The notes beneath the pieces were generated by a model. It searched no databases, was not told the origin of the DNA, and saw only the letters and a list, made by a program, of their open reading frames with translations. DNA of 64,000 nucleotides. Origin: an uncultured Ruminiclostridium sp. (GTDB lineage: Bacteria > Bacillota > Clostridia > Oscillospirales > Ruminococcaceae). The stretch spans positions 57,608 to 121,607 of the forward strand of contig CALXIO010000002.1 in NCBI GenBank assembly GCA_944388385.1, given 5' to 3'. A program made the translations under genes and the position numbers. Positions 7,334 to 17,764 of the stretch are shown here, one piece after another (position 1 is the first letter of the stretch; every line of letters begins with the position of its first letter).

Positions 7334-8590
7334 TTATTCATAAAGAGGATACTTCTTGCAGATGTCGGTAACCATTTCTCTTACCTTTGCATTTGTACCT
7401 TCAAAATCGGTAGCAGTAAGATAAATACATTCTGCAATAACCTTCATATCATCCTCACGAAGTCCTCTTGTGGTAACAGCAGGAGTACCGATACGAACAC
7501 CGCTTGTAATAAAGGGGCTCTGGGGATCGTTGGGGATAGCGTTCTTATTAACTGTGATGTAAACCTCATCCAGCTTCTTTTCAAGCTCTTTACCTGTAAT
7601 GTTGAAGGGCTGAAGGTCAACTAACATAAGGTGGTTATCAGTACCGCCGGAAACAAGGTTGAAGCCCTTTTCAAGTAAAGAATTTGCAAGAACGGAAGCA
7701 TTGCTTACCACCTGCTTTGCATATTCCTTGAATTCGGGCTTTAATGCCTCACCGAAGCAAACTGCCTTAGAGGCAATTACGTGCATTAAAGGACCGCCCT
7801 GGATACCGGGGAATATTGCCTTGTTTATCTTCTTTGCAAGCTCCTCATCATTAGTAAGGATAAGACCGCCTCTGGGACCTCTTAATGTCTTGTGGGTGGT
7901 GGTTGTAACAACATCCGCATAGGGTACGGGGGACATATGCTGACCGCCTGCAACAAGGCCGGCAATATGAGCCATATCCACCATAAGATATGCGCCTACC
8001 TCCTTAGCAATCTGTGAGAGCTTTTCAAAATCTATTGCTCTGGGATATGCACTTGCACCTGCAACGATGAGCTTTGGCTTATGCTCCTTTGCAAGCTGTA
8101 AAACGGTATCATAGTTTATCATACCTGTTTCATCATCAAGGCCGTAAGCAACAAAGTTAAAATATTTACCCGAAATGTTTACGGGAGAACCATGTGTCAG
8201 GTGTCCGCCGTGAGCAAGGTTCATACCGAGAACAGTATCGCCGGGATTAAGTAATGCGAAATAAACTGCTGTATTAGCCTGTGCGCCTGAGTGTGCCTGT
8301 ACATTGGCATACTTTGCGCCGAAAAGCTCGCAGGCACGTTCAATAGCGATATTCTCAACTATATCAACGTCCTCACAGCCGCCGTAATAACGCTTGCCGG
8401 GATAACCCTCTGCATACTTGTTTGTAAGTACGCTGCCCATAGCAGCCATTACAGCAGGGCTAACAATGTTTTCGCTGGCGATGAGCTCTAAGTTTCTTTT
8501 TTGTCTTGCCAGCTCCTTGTCCATAGCGTCAGCTACATCCGGATCCTGAGCTTTGAGAAATCCGATAGTATCAACTAAATTATTGTACAT
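7334..8590 (-). CDS. glyA: Serine hydroxymethyltransferase
   Basis: 418-residue PLP enzyme converting serine and tetrahydrofolate to glycine and 5,10-methylene-THF. Full length and typical. Seen: [12 protein letters not shown] near residue 36, [30 protein letters not shown], the PLP lysine in [16 protein letters not shown] near 230, and [14 protein letters not shown] near 365. It sits between a transaldolase-like aldolase and prs on the same strand, linking one-carbon supply with PRPP for nucleotide synthesis. Confidence 0.97.
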   Translation of the reverse strand: MYNNLVDTIGFLKAQDPDVADAMDKELARQKRNLELIASENIVSPAVMAAMGSVLTNKYAEGYPGKRYYGGCEDVDIVENIAIERACELFGAKYANVQAHSGAQANTAVYFALLNPGDTVLGMNLAHGGHLTHGSPVNISGKYFNFVAYGLDDETGMINYDTVLQLAKEHKPKLIVAGASAYPRAIDFEKLSQIAKEVGAYLMVDMAHIAGLVAGGQHMSPVPYADVVTTTTHKTLRGPRGGLILTNDEELAKKINKAIFPGIQGGPLMHVIASKAVCFGEALKPEFKEYAKQVVSNASVLANSLLEKGFNLVSGGTDNHLMLVDLQPFNITGKELEKKLDEVYITVNKNAIPNDPQSPFITSGVRIGTPAVTTRGLREDDMKVIAECIYLTATDFEGTNAKVREMVTDICKKYPLYE

Positions 8591-8632
8591 GATAACAATT
8601 TCCTTTCCGGGTAAATATTAAATTTTATATGT

Positions 8633-9283
8633 TTACTGCTTTGCTGTAAAGCCTTCCCAGTCCTTTAAGAATCTTTCGATACCGTTATCGGTCATGGGGT
8701 GCTTTAACATCTGCAGAATAACATTCATGGGAACGGTTGCAATATCACAGCCAAGTCTTGCGGCAGCTGTAACATGGATAGGATTACGGATAGAAGCCGC
8801 AATAATTTCAGTCTGGATATTCTGAGCCTGGAATATATCTACGATCTCCTCAATAAGGTTCATACCCTCCATGCCTATATCATCAAGTCTGCCAAGGAAG
8901 GGGCTTACAAAGGTAGCGCCTGCTCTTGCGGCAAGTAAAGCCTGTGCTGCGGAGAAAATAAGAGTAACATTTGTTTTGATGCCTCTTTTTGTAAGCTCCT
9001 TACAAGCCTTTAAGCCCTCCTCGCACATGGGGAGCTTGATAACGATATTCTTATGAATAGCGGCAAGAGGAATAGCCTCCTCAACCATTTTGTCAGCATG
9101 TAAGGAAATAACCTCAGCTGAAATAGGGCCGTCAACAATAGAAGCAATTTCTGTTACTACTTCCTTGAAATCTCTGCCTTCCTTAGCAATAAGTGAGGGG
9201 TTTGTGGTAACGCCGCAGATAACACCCATGTCATTTGCGCGTCTGATATCATCAACATTGGCTGTATCGATAAATAACTTCAT
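8633..9283 (-). CDS. fsa: Transaldolase / fructose-6-phosphate aldolase family protein
   Basis: 216 residues, the short form of the transaldolase family (TalC/FSA). Seen: [33 protein letters not shown], the Schiff-base lysine in [15 protein letters not shown] near residue 85, [25 protein letters not shown] and [12 protein letters not shown]. Members of this class act either as transaldolase or as an aldolase splitting fructose 6-phosphate, and sequence alone does not decide which. Its place 29 bases after xylB points to pentose phosphate interconversion of xylulose 5-phosphate. Confidence 0.9.
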   Translation of the reverse strand: MKLFIDTANVDDIRRANDMGVICGVTTNPSLIAKEGRDFKEVVTEIASIVDGPISAEVISLHADKMVEEAIPLAAIHKNIVIKLPMCEEGLKACKELTKRGIKTNVTLIFSAAQALLAARAGATFVSPFLGRLDDIGMEGMNLIEEIVDIFQAQNIQTEIIAASIRNPIHVTAAARLGCDIATVPMNVILQMLKHPMTDNGIERFLKDWEGFTAKQ

Positions 9284-9312
9284 GGTAATTCTCCTTTAAC
9301 AAAACACAAATA

Positions 9313-10842
9313 TTAAACATCCAGCGCAGAAAGCTCCTTAAAGGTATCCTTCATGGCAGGATAAAGCTTTCTGTAAAGGGCATAAACCTTTTCATACTGT
9401 GCAGAATTTTCTGCGATGGGGTCCTGTATCTTTTCGGGACGGATAACCGCCTCACAAGCCTCAGGTACGGACTTATAAATTCCTGCACCTACAGCGGCAA
9501 GTAATGCAACACCGAGTGCCGGACCTTCCTTATTTGCGGTGGTCTTTACCTGACAGCCGTAAAGGTCAGCAAGCATCTGACGCCATAATGGGGATGATCC
9601 GCCACCGCCGCAAGCCATCATGTCGCAGATGTTGATATTCATTTCACGCATAACCTCAACACAGTCACGAAGTGAATAGGAAACACCCTCCATAACAGCT
9701 CTTAACATATCTCTCTTTTTGTGCATGGTGGAAAGACCCACAAAGGCACCTCTTACATCAGGGTCAAGGTGGGGAGTTCTTTCGCCGTTTAAGTAGGGCA
9801 TATATAAGAGCTTGTTTGCGCCTATGGGCACTCTTTCAGCTTCCTTGTCCATAAGATAATAGGGATCTACGCCCATGCAAGCGGCAGTTTCCATTTCGCC
9901 CCAGGCAAAGTTATCTCTGAACCACTTAAGGGAAAGTCCTGCTGACTGGGTAACGCCCATAACGTGCCAGCAACCGGGAACTGCACAGCAGAAGGTATGT
10001 ACTCTTCCCTTCTGATCTATTGAAATATCGGAGGTATGAGCAAATACAACACCGCTGGAACCGATGGTTGTAAATGCCTTTCCGTCTGTTACAACACCCG
10101 TTCCTACAGCAGCTGCGGCATTATCACCTGCACCGCCCACAACAGGAATACCCTCCTTAAGTCCGGTAAGTCTTGCTACCTCGCTTGTAATGGTACCTGT
10201 AACATCAGGGCTCTCATAAACCTCTGCAAGAAGTGACTTGTCTATATCAAGCTTTGTAAGTACCTCATCAGACCAGCATCTGCCGGGAATATCAAGTAGC
10301 TGCATACCGGATGCGTCCGAAACCTCAGTTGCATATTCTCCGGTGAGCATAAAGCGGATATAGTCCTTAGGTAAAAGAATGTGACGGCACTTAGCATAAT
10401 TTTCCGGCTCGTTATTCTTTACCCACATGATTTTAGCGGCTGTAAAGCCGGTTATAGCAGGGTTAGCTGTAATAGCAATAAGACGGTCTGCGCCTACCTT
10501 TTCGGTAATTTCCACTACTTCCTTTGCTGTACGCTGGTCACACCAGATAATGCTTCTGCGGATAACCTTGTTATCCTTGTCCAGCATTACAAGGCCGTGC
10601 ATCTGACCTGAAAGGCCTACGCCCTTGATTTCCTCAGCAGGAACACCGCTTTTTGCAACTACATCACGGATACTGTTTACGCAGGCATTCCACCAGTCAA
10701 GAGGATCCTGTTCTGCATAGCCGTTCTGGGGGGTATACAGAGGATACTCATAGAGTGCGGATGCTACCGGCGTACCGTCTTCGCAGAAAAGTACGGTTTT
10801 GGTACCTGAAGTACCGATGTCTACGCCTAAAATGTAAGCCAT
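9313..10842 (-). CDS. xylB: Xylulokinase
   Basis: 509-residue FGGY-family sugar kinase phosphorylating D-xylulose. Seen: N-terminal phosphate motif YILGVDIGTSGTKTVLF, GVGLSGQMHGLV (the family's MHG near residue 80), ISGFTAAKIMWVKNNEP-type segment with TGFTAAK, GAGDNAAAAVGTG near 240, LPYLNGERTPH-like MPYLNGERTPH, and the ACGGGGSSPLWRQMLADL C-terminal signature. First gene of the xylB-fsa-glyA-prs run, with promoter and a palindromic operator-like site at 10874-10931. No xylose isomerase or transporter is nearby. Confidence 0.95.
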   Translation of the reverse strand: MAYILGVDIGTSGTKTVLFCEDGTPVASALYEYPLYTPQNGYAEQDPLDWWNACVNSIRDVVAKSGVPAEEIKGVGLSGQMHGLVMLDKDNKVIRRSIIWCDQRTAKEVVEITEKVGADRLIAITANPAITGFTAAKIMWVKNNEPENYAKCRHILLPKDYIRFMLTGEYATEVSDASGMQLLDIPGRCWSDEVLTKLDIDKSLLAEVYESPDVTGTITSEVARLTGLKEGIPVVGGAGDNAAAAVGTGVVTDGKAFTTIGSSGVVFAHTSDISIDQKGRVHTFCCAVPGCWHVMGVTQSAGLSLKWFRDNFAWGEMETAACMGVDPYYLMDKEAERVPIGANKLLYMPYLNGERTPHLDPDVRGAFVGLSTMHKKRDMLRAVMEGVSYSLRDCVEVMREMNINICDMMACGGGGSSPLWRQMLADLYGCQVKTTANKEGPALGVALLAAVGAGIYKSVPEACEAVIRPEKIQDPIAENSAQYEKVYALYRKLYPAMKDTFKELSALDV

Positions 10843-10873
10843 GATTTTTCTCCTTTAATTTCCAAACATATTG

Positions 10874-10931
10874 CTGTGATTTTACTCACAGGTCACACTT
10901 AATTATAATATAAAAAGGTGGTGTTTGTCAA
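10874..10931 (-). promoter_or_regulatory. xylB promoter with CRP-like palindrome
   Basis: Minus strand: TTGACA (10926-10931), 18-base spacer, TATAAT (10902-10907). Just downstream of the expected start lies CTGTGA-N6-TCACAG (10874-10891), a perfect palindrome with the half-sites and spacing of CRP/FNR-family operators. A bound protein there would block transcription, so repression is likelier than activation. Confidence 0.6.
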
Positions 10932-11069
10932 TAGAAAATACTATATATAGTGCAAGAAACCCGTATTTGTTTTTAAACAATACAATAGGGGCTTTTGTGA
11001 GATATTACGAAAAATTCTGTAAAGTTTATGTCAAATGCACAAATAATCAAATTATATTCATGTACTTTA

Positions 11070-11099
11070 TTGACATTTTGTCCTGCTGTGGTATATAAT
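11070..11099 (+). promoter_or_regulatory. pfk promoter
   Basis: TTGACA (11070-11075), 18-base spacer, TATAAT (11094-11099). It is divergent from the xylB promoter; the 10843-11151 gap holds only these two promoters and the palindrome. Confidence 0.75.
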
Positions 11100-11151
11100 A
11101 AATAAAGAAACCCGATAACGGGGTAAAGTAAAATGAAAGGTGGAAATAAAA

Positions 11152-12237
11152 ATGGCTAAGCGCAGAATAGGAATTCTTACAAGCGGCGGTGACTGTCCCG
11201 GTCTTAATGCGACAATAAGAGGTGTTGCCAAGGCTTGCTACACAATGTTCGGTGAGGATAAGGTTGAAATTATCGGTATTTCAAACGGTTATCACGGACT
11301 TATACACAATAACTGCCGTATAATGAAGCCTGAGGACTTTTCGGGTATTCTTACCACCGGCGGCACTATCTTAGGTACAAAGCGTACCCCCTACAAGATG
11401 ATGCAGGTAATCGAAAGCGACAATATTGATAAGGTTGCGGAAATGAAGGCTACCTATAAGGAGCAGAAGCTGGATTGCCTTCTTACCTTAGGCGGAAACG
11501 GTACTCATAAGACCGCTAACCTCTTATCAGAGGAAGGACTTAATGTTATCGGTCTTCCCAAGACCATTGATAATGATATATGGGGTACTGATGTTACCTT
11601 CGGTTTCCATACTGCGGTTGATATTGGTACTGAGGTTATTGACCGTATACATACCACAGCTACCTCCCACAGAAGAATTATGGTAATTGAGATAATGGGT
11701 AACAAGGCCGGCTGGCTTACCCTTTATTCAGGTATTGCAGGCGGTGCTGATATTATTCTTATCCCTGAAATTCCCTATGATATTGAAAATGTAATAGATG
11801 CCTGTGAAAAGCGTATGCAGGCAGGAAAGACCTTCTCCATTATCGCAGTAGCTGAGGGTGCTATGGATAAGGAAGAAGCAGAGATGAAGAAGAAGGAACG
11901 TGCTAAGAAGCGTGCTGAGGCAGGAGAAACCACAGTTACTTCAAGAATTGCAAAGCAGATCGAAGCGGCTACCGGTGTTGAATCCCGTACAGTTGTTCCC
12001 GGCCATATCTTAAGAGGCGGCAGTCCCTCTGCCTATGACAGAGTTTTGGCTACAAAGTTCGGTGCAAGAGCCGCTATGCTTATAAAGGAAGAAAAATACG
12101 GCTATACAGTAGCTAAGATAGGAAGCGAAATCACCGAAAACAAGCTCTCAGACGTTACAATGAAAACAAAGTTTGTACCTAAGGATGATAAGCTGGTTCT
12201 TACCGGAAGAAGCATCGGTGTTTCATTCGGTGACTGA
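11152..12237 (+). CDS. pfkA: 6-phosphofructokinase (mixed-substrate group)
   Basis: 361 residues catalysing fructose 6-phosphate phosphorylation. The ATG at 11152 is preferred over the GTG 12 bases upstream because AAGGTGG lies 8 bases before it. Seen: GILTSGGDCPGLNATIRG (9-24), GTKRTPY, GGNGTHKTAN at 114-122, the catalytic loop GLPKTIDND (134-142), MGNKAGWLTLYSG and HILRGGSPSAYDR. The PKTIDND lysine places it in the long, mixed ATP/pyrophosphate group rather than with E. coli PfkA, and the Asp/Glu usual before Gly in GGDG is Asn here. Phosphate donor is therefore uncertain; the Gly (not Asp) after it favours ATP. Confidence 0.9.
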   Translation: MAKRRIGILTSGGDCPGLNATIRGVAKACYTMFGEDKVEIIGISNGYHGLIHNNCRIMKPEDFSGILTTGGTILGTKRTPYKMMQVIESDNIDKVAEMKATYKEQKLDCLLTLGGNGTHKTANLLSEEGLNVIGLPKTIDNDIWGTDVTFGFHTAVDIGTEVIDRIHTTATSHRRIMVIEIMGNKAGWLTLYSGIAGGADIILIPEIPYDIENVIDACEKRMQAGKTFSIIAVAEGAMDKEEAEMKKKERAKKRAEAGETTVTSRIAKQIEAATGVESRTVVPGHILRGGSPSAYDRVLATKFGARAAMLIKEEKYGYTVAKIGSEITENKLSDVTMKTKFVPKDDKLVLTGRSIGVSFGD

Positions 12238-12254
12238 TAATAAATAAAATAATA

Positions 12255-12284
12255 AATGCCTATGTTTGTGCATAGGCATTTTTA
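12255..12284. terminator. Bidirectional terminator between pfk and the 1221-aa gene
   Basis: AATGCCTATG pairs with CATAGGCATT, T-rich after it on the plus strand and A-rich before it, serving both convergent genes. Confidence 0.85.
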
Positions 12285-12296
12285 TTTATGAACATT

Positions 12297-15200
12297 TTAG
12301 AAAAGCTGTGATGAATCCCCGAAAACCAGCTTTTTAAGGCTGTATTCCATATCCGGGTTTGCCTCGGTGATTTTTACCGATCTTTCGATATAGGAAAGAA
12401 TATCCAGCTTCTGATATTCCTTTTCGCTGTAGCCTGATGCTATACTGTCAACTGCATTTGCGCTGTCAATATAGAACATATCCTCATAAGCCGCAGTAAA
12501 TTCCGGACCGGTCATACCACCCTGTCTGCCAATATACTTATCACAGTAATTTATAATATAGCAGTCGGTAGCCTTAATAAATTCCTCCTCGCAGTATTTA
12601 ATGAGCTTATTCTTATCATCAATAAAATCATCACTGAAGGACTTTATCTTGTCGTTTATATCAAGGTAAAGGGAGTTAAGCTCAAAACGGGAGAGAATTA
12701 TATTATTGCCGTACTGTTCCTTTAAAAATTCCGCAAAACGGATAACCGAATTTTTAACAGCGGTTTTAGAAATTCCGTCCTTGGCCTTATATGGAATTAT
12801 CATCTGATCATCGCCGCAAAATTCCTTGAATATCTTTGTTCCGGTACATCCAGAAACGGCGGCAAAAAGCACATTCTTATGCTTATAAAGGGTTTTTATG
12901 ACCTCATTGAAATCAACAAGGATATAATCATTAAAGCCGCCCTTTTTATAGGCGTAATTTCTTGATAATTCCTTATGGATAGCGCTTGAACGGTCTGCAT
13001 AGCTTAAATCTATATCAACAGGCTTTTCAAAGGCGGTGAAAATATTGCAATCCGAAAATACCTTGCCGGGTACTGAGTTTTTGCAAAGCTTTACTATTCT
13101 ATCAACACTAAAGCCGCCCCACACATCAATTAGCATGGGTCTGTGCTTTTTGTAATATTCCTGTACAAGAATATTCGCCTGTTGCTTATGGGGACCTGCG
13201 CTGCAAAGTCTTGCGGCGGAAAGATAAAACTTAATATCATTTCTGTTAAGTCTGCAATTTTCTATTATGCCGGAATTGTCAAAATAATTTGCAAGGCATA
13301 GGGCAAGGTCATCACAAACAGCAAGATCTGAATTTACTATCTTATCAACACAGGGGTTTTCAAAATTGCCGTTTTTAATTGATTTTACCGCCTTGAAAAC
13401 GGTTTTCAGTACAGCATTTTCACCGAAATCAAACTTTTCCTCAACCTCTGCAAGGGTGGAATATCCGCCCTTTAAAAGTGCAAGTATATCGTTGAAGTTA
13501 GAACAGATAAAGCCACCGGAGGTTCTGCTGATAAAATACTCTACCCCGTTATTCATGCGGAAAAATTCGGATCTCATTCCGGATTTATATATAGCCTCAA
13601 AGTTTTCCGCTATCATAGGAAGCCACAGCTTTTTATCCGCCACCGTAAGGTAATTATAGGACGAGGGCTTGTTATTTACATAGCTTAATACTGACTTTGC
13701 TATATTTTCGGAAAAGCGTCTGTCACGGTTGATCGCGTAACAGCTTCCCCTTTTATTCATCACACCGGGATAGCAGTCAGAATAGGTTATAACCGCAGGA
13801 TTTACCGAAAGGATAAAATGCTTCTCCATTTCACGAAGGAGCTTTTCATCAAGGGTAGAATCGGTGTATTTGAAAATATTGCCCTCGTTTATATAAACTC
13901 CCGGCCCAGTTATGCGGATGAGTATAATATTTTTAGAGCTGTAATGCTTTTTAATAACCTTTTTATATTCATCAAGGAGCTTTTTCCAAAGGCCGTTTTT
14001 GGAAATATCCACCTTGGACAGCTTTTTGCGGTTTTCCTTGAAAAATTCAGACTGGATAAATGCCTTTCCTCCAGAATAAAGGGTATCGCCCATTTTATAA
14101 AGGGGTGAGCAGGCGGCATAATATAAGTCAAGTATAAGGTATTCGCTTTTATTTTCCTTGCAGTAATTGTCAAAGTCCTTAGTGAGATTCCAGTACAAAG
14201 GTGCAACATCATCACGATAATAGCGCTCCTCCACCTTTAGCTTACTTCCGGTAATGGCAAACTGGGAAATAAACAGGTGGGTTCTGTCAGTGGTCACTTC
14301 CCCGTTATCGCCGAACGATCCGGCAACAAGGGATAAACCGTTCAGCATAAAGGAGTGATGAGCATGACGCACATTATCTCTTGCAGGGCTTATTTTATCT
14401 GTAAGGGTATCGGCTATCTTGTTTTTAAACTTCTCTATTTCCCTTTCACTGAGCAAAATGCTTTTCTTTCTGGAAAGTAAAACAGGTCTTACCGTACCTG
14501 TATTAAGGGGAGTTACAACGGGAATATATGCGTCAAAATCCCTTGTTACAATACCGTTTGCCCCTCTTTTTAGTCTGAGGCAGATAAAAGCGGACATCTG
14601 CTCATAAAGGGTACTAAAGCTGCCTCCCGCAAGGCATCCAAGGGAATAGGCTACAGGCACTTCTCTGTTGACCTGTGCTTTTATAATATCATATTCGCAA
14701 AGGGTATTAAGTCCCATGCCCACAATATAGTCAACACCGCTGTCAGCGAGCTTTCTTGCATAGGCTCTCCAGGAGTCCTTTACATAGGGAATATGCTTTT
14801 CCTTCCAGGAACAGAAGGATATAATATATTCACATCCCTCAGATTTAGCGTCAGCCACAATGGATTTAACTTCACTGCCAAGGGCTGTAGAAATAAATGC
14901 CACCTTAATGCCGTTTATGCTTGCTGTGGAATAGCCGTTATTTCCGATAAAGCTGCTGTTTTTACCGAAATAAGGCATTTTACTGTCACGAAGAGGTGAA
15001 GGGATTTTCTTTACCGTGTCGCTGTTTACGGCAAGGGCATCAATTCCGCCCTTTACAAGGGAGGAAAGAATATAAGAGGGACAGTTTATTTCATCAGAAA
15101 ATTCTGTTGTGTAAGGCCTTGTATCATCAAGGTCTGTATCAAGGCAGGCAACAGTAAAATCAAAGGATGAGGGTATTCCTTCAAGGGATGCCATAAGAAA

Positions 15201-15962
15201 ATCAAAATTATTTCCGATGTCCATCGCTTCTTGCTGTACCTTTTCCCCTGCCACAATATCGCCGCCTATTATGATAAGACAGGAGGCGTTGGCATTTTCA
15301 AGGGTGTTTGAGCTTACCTTAAATCTTGTATTAAGCTCAGATGTTAAAGCAGTCCTTTTTAAAGCCTTGGCTTTATTCTTTTTAATTACCTTTTCAAGGT
15401 GAAGCTCTGCTTCGTTTGTGGAATTGCTCAGCTTTTCGCTTCTGTCTATTACCACAAAGGCTCTTACCTTAAAGCAGTATGTTCCCTTCTTTTCCATAGC
15501 AGGAATTATGCAGGTGTGGTTATAGCTGTAACAAAGGAATTTATAGCTGTCGCTACCCTTTTGGGAGATATAAACCTTATATCCGTCACAGCTTCTTATT
15601 CCATTCCAGTTAAGAACGATATTGCCATCCTTATCAACACTTGCCTTTAAATCCGAGGGTGTTTCCAAGGGACAGGTGGTAACAATCACAGATTCACCGA
15701 AATAATTATCCGGGCCGTCTGCTATGCGGTGTGCCTTTACCTTATAGTCCAAGGGCTCACCGTTTTTAAGGTCGGTAACAACAAACCTGGGCTTTTCGGT
15801 GTTATCTATACCCACAAAGTAATTTTTCTTATGCTTTGAGCAAAATACTCTGTAACCATCGGCATAGGGTACATCTTTCCATTGAAGGACAGTTTTATTC
15901 TCCCCGGTTTTGGTTTCTATTTCAAAACGGGGTGTGCTTTCGCAAAGCTTTTTGTAATTCAT
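12297..15962 (-). CDS. Large FN3 / CapA-like / SGNH-like multidomain protein
   Basis: 1221 residues, no signal peptide or membrane segment, so probably cytoplasmic. Order seen: two fibronectin-III-like repeats (about 15-95 and 100-185; VLQWKDVPYADGYRVF and IVLNWNGIRSCDGYKVY); a CapA-type metallophosphatase-like region (about 220-480: IIIGGDIVAGEK, ALAVNSDT, GVDYIVGMG, VAYSLGCLAGG); then two regions resembling DUF6270/SGNH-type modules (about 535-760, beginning LSLVAGSFGD, and about 1020-1170) around a helical linker (800-1000). Full metal-ligand sets are not obvious. It is 18 bases downstream of an alpha-toroid protein gene. A role in surface glycan or capsule modification is a guess from the CapA-like part. 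Confidence 0.5.
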   Translation of the reverse strand: MNYKKLCESTPRFEIETKTGENKTVLQWKDVPYADGYRVFCSKHKKNYFVGIDNTEKPRFVVTDLKNGEPLDYKVKAHRIADGPDNYFGESVIVTTCPLETPSDLKASVDKDGNIVLNWNGIRSCDGYKVYISQKGSDSYKFLCYSYNHTCIIPAMEKKGTYCFKVRAFVVIDRSEKLSNSTNEAELHLEKVIKKNKAKALKRTALTSELNTRFKVSSNTLENANASCLIIIGGDIVAGEKVQQEAMDIGNNFDFLMASLEGIPSSFDFTVACLDTDLDDTRPYTTEFSDEINCPSYILSSLVKGGIDALAVNSDTVKKIPSPLRDSKMPYFGKNSSFIGNNGYSTASINGIKVAFISTALGSEVKSIVADAKSEGCEYIISFCSWKEKHIPYVKDSWRAYARKLADSGVDYIVGMGLNTLCEYDIIKAQVNREVPVAYSLGCLAGGSFSTLYEQMSAFICLRLKRGANGIVTRDFDAYIPVVTPLNTGTVRPVLLSRKKSILLSEREIEKFKNKIADTLTDKISPARDNVRHAHHSFMLNGLSLVAGSFGDNGEVTTDRTHLFISQFAITGSKLKVEERYYRDDVAPLYWNLTKDFDNYCKENKSEYLILDLYYAACSPLYKMGDTLYSGGKAFIQSEFFKENRKKLSKVDISKNGLWKKLLDEYKKVIKKHYSSKNIILIRITGPGVYINEGNIFKYTDSTLDEKLLREMEKHFILSVNPAVITYSDCYPGVMNKRGSCYAINRDRRFSENIAKSVLSYVNNKPSSYNYLTVADKKLWLPMIAENFEAIYKSGMRSEFFRMNNGVEYFISRTSGGFICSNFNDILALLKGGYSTLAEVEEKFDFGENAVLKTVFKAVKSIKNGNFENPCVDKIVNSDLAVCDDLALCLANYFDNSGIIENCRLNRNDIKFYLSAARLCSAGPHKQQANILVQEYYKKHRPMLIDVWGGFSVDRIVKLCKNSVPGKVFSDCNIFTAFEKPVDIDLSYADRSSAIHKELSRNYAYKKGGFNDYILVDFNEVIKTLYKHKNVLFAAVSGCTGTKIFKEFCGDDQMIIPYKAKDGISKTAVKNSVIRFAEFLKEQYGNNIILSRFELNSLYLDINDKIKSFSDDFIDDKNKLIKYCEEEFIKATDCYIINYCDKYIGRQGGMTGPEFTAAYEDMFYIDSANAVDSIASGYSEKEYQKLDILSYIERSVKITEANPDMEYSLKKLVFGDSSQLF

Positions 15963-15980
15963 ACTATCACCGTCCTTACC

Positions 15981-17764
15981 TTAAATATTGCTTAGTACCC
16001 AGTTTACAAAGGACTTTCTTTCTTCGTTTGAAGAAATGTCCGTACTTTGAATTTTGGGTGCTGATTCTATCTTATCGTAGTATTCCTCTAACTTAGCAAA
16101 GTGCCGATAGAAATTATAATATCCGCCCATATAGTGCTGTATATCATCTATACGAATACGGTAGCTGTCATGACGGACACAGAATGTACCCTGACAGGCA
16201 TCGGGATTTTTCATATACATGGCAATCTCGGGATATAAAAATCCGTTCAGCATATAATGGGCACGCTTATAAATCGTGCGGATAAATGCCTGTTCATTGA
16301 ACTTTTTCATAAATGAGGCGGTGAGATTTTTTTCCTTTATTCTCTCATAAAGCTCAAAGGCCGCCATTAAAAGCTCAAGGTAGGTGTGAAAGGTGGTATC
16401 CTGTCTGAATATCTTAGTAAAGTTATCAGAGGCATTGCGCAGACCGAAATTAAGGTATTTTTCCTTGAGCTCATATATAGTAACTTCATTTACCGCATAA
16501 GCTATCCAATGGTCGCAAAAACGGGTGTAATCATTTTTGATAAAGTAGTCAAGGGCCTTTTCGGCAGCATCAAGAAATCTCTTATCCCCGGTTATGCTGT
16601 AGGCTCTTGCAAGGGCAAAGGTAGCCTCTCCGTCATAGTATACTATACGGTTTCTTTCCTTTTGTTCATATCCGTGATAAGAAAGAACATGATAAAATCC
16701 GCCGTCCTTTTCCTGGCAATCAAGAATTGAATTTGCAAGGGCTAAAATAAGCCGGTCGTATTTTTTGCTGTTCATTACAGAACGGTAGGTGGATAATGTA
16801 ATAATAGCCACCGCATTACCGCCCAGCTTAAATTCATCGGACTTCTTTTCTATAAGATAAGCGTGATTATCATCCGGCTTATCTATACTTTCAAGCATAT
16901 ATTCTATTGCGCTGTTTATCTTTTTTACAAGGGTCTTGTCCTTTGTAATGTCATACTGCATAATGATACTCCATATAGTACCGGTATGACGAAGGATATT
17001 GTAGTTAGTAAAGTGTACATCATTTACGGGATTTACACCGTAGTCAAATCTGCCGGTTTTATCTATGGCATTTGACAGATACAAGGAGGAGCTTTTTATA
17101 ACATCAAGAATATCCTCGGAAGTAAGGCGGTTTATAATTCTTCTGCCGTAGTTTTCCTCATCGGGATATAGCTTATTTACTTGAAGCTCACTGTCGCAAA
17201 TATATCCTATTGTTGTAAACTCTATAACTGACTTTGGTATGGCCTTAAAGTCATAGCCCCTTTTACGAAAGTGTATTCTTAACAAGGTGGGGTCAAAGCT
17301 GTAGCTTGAATAGCTGAATAAATTTCCGCAGTTAACCTCAGCCTCAAGAAGGGCTGTTTCAAAGCTGACATCAAAGCTGACACCCTTTTTAAAGTAGAAC
17401 TGTCTGCAAGCCTTTATGTCATCTATAAGATGTTTATAGGAAACTATTTCACAACTGTTTACAAAATCCACCTTTACCCATTTAGGGGTAATGGAATGCT
17501 TTGATGTGTATGCCTCGCATTTTTTGAATGCCGAATTAAAGGCGTCGATATAATTATCCTCGCTTGCAGTAAACACCACCGCCCTGAATGTACCGTCGGT
17601 AATGCTTACAAAGGCAGTAGCCTTTCTGAACAGAGTGCCTGTTTTATAGTCATCTATATCCGACTGAAGATAAGGATCTCCGTCTATGAATTTTTTTAGA
17701 GTCTTTTTTATATGTCGTAATTTTCGATACCGTTTTCAATATTTTCGGTGGAGATATTTTTCAT
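15981..17764 (-). CDS. Alpha/alpha-toroid (glycosidase/epimerase-fold-like) protein, frameshifted at N-terminus
   Basis: The long frame (532 residues from GTG 17579) clearly continues upstream as in-frame protein-like sequence (KKTLKKFIDGDPYLQSD) to about 17710, but has no start codon there. A good ATG at 17764 with GGAGG 6 bases upstream reads MKNISTENIENGIENYDI and then stops at TAA. Removing two bases (AT) near 17710 joins both frames into one protein of about 593 residues. The body has repeated helical pairs typical of six-hairpin glycosidases and N-acylglucosamine epimerases (YDGEATFALARAYSITGDKRF; DHWIAYAVNEV). The reaction is unknown. It is co-directional with the FN3-CapA gene 18 bases downstream. 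Frameshift may be a real mutation or a sequence error. Confidence 0.55.
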
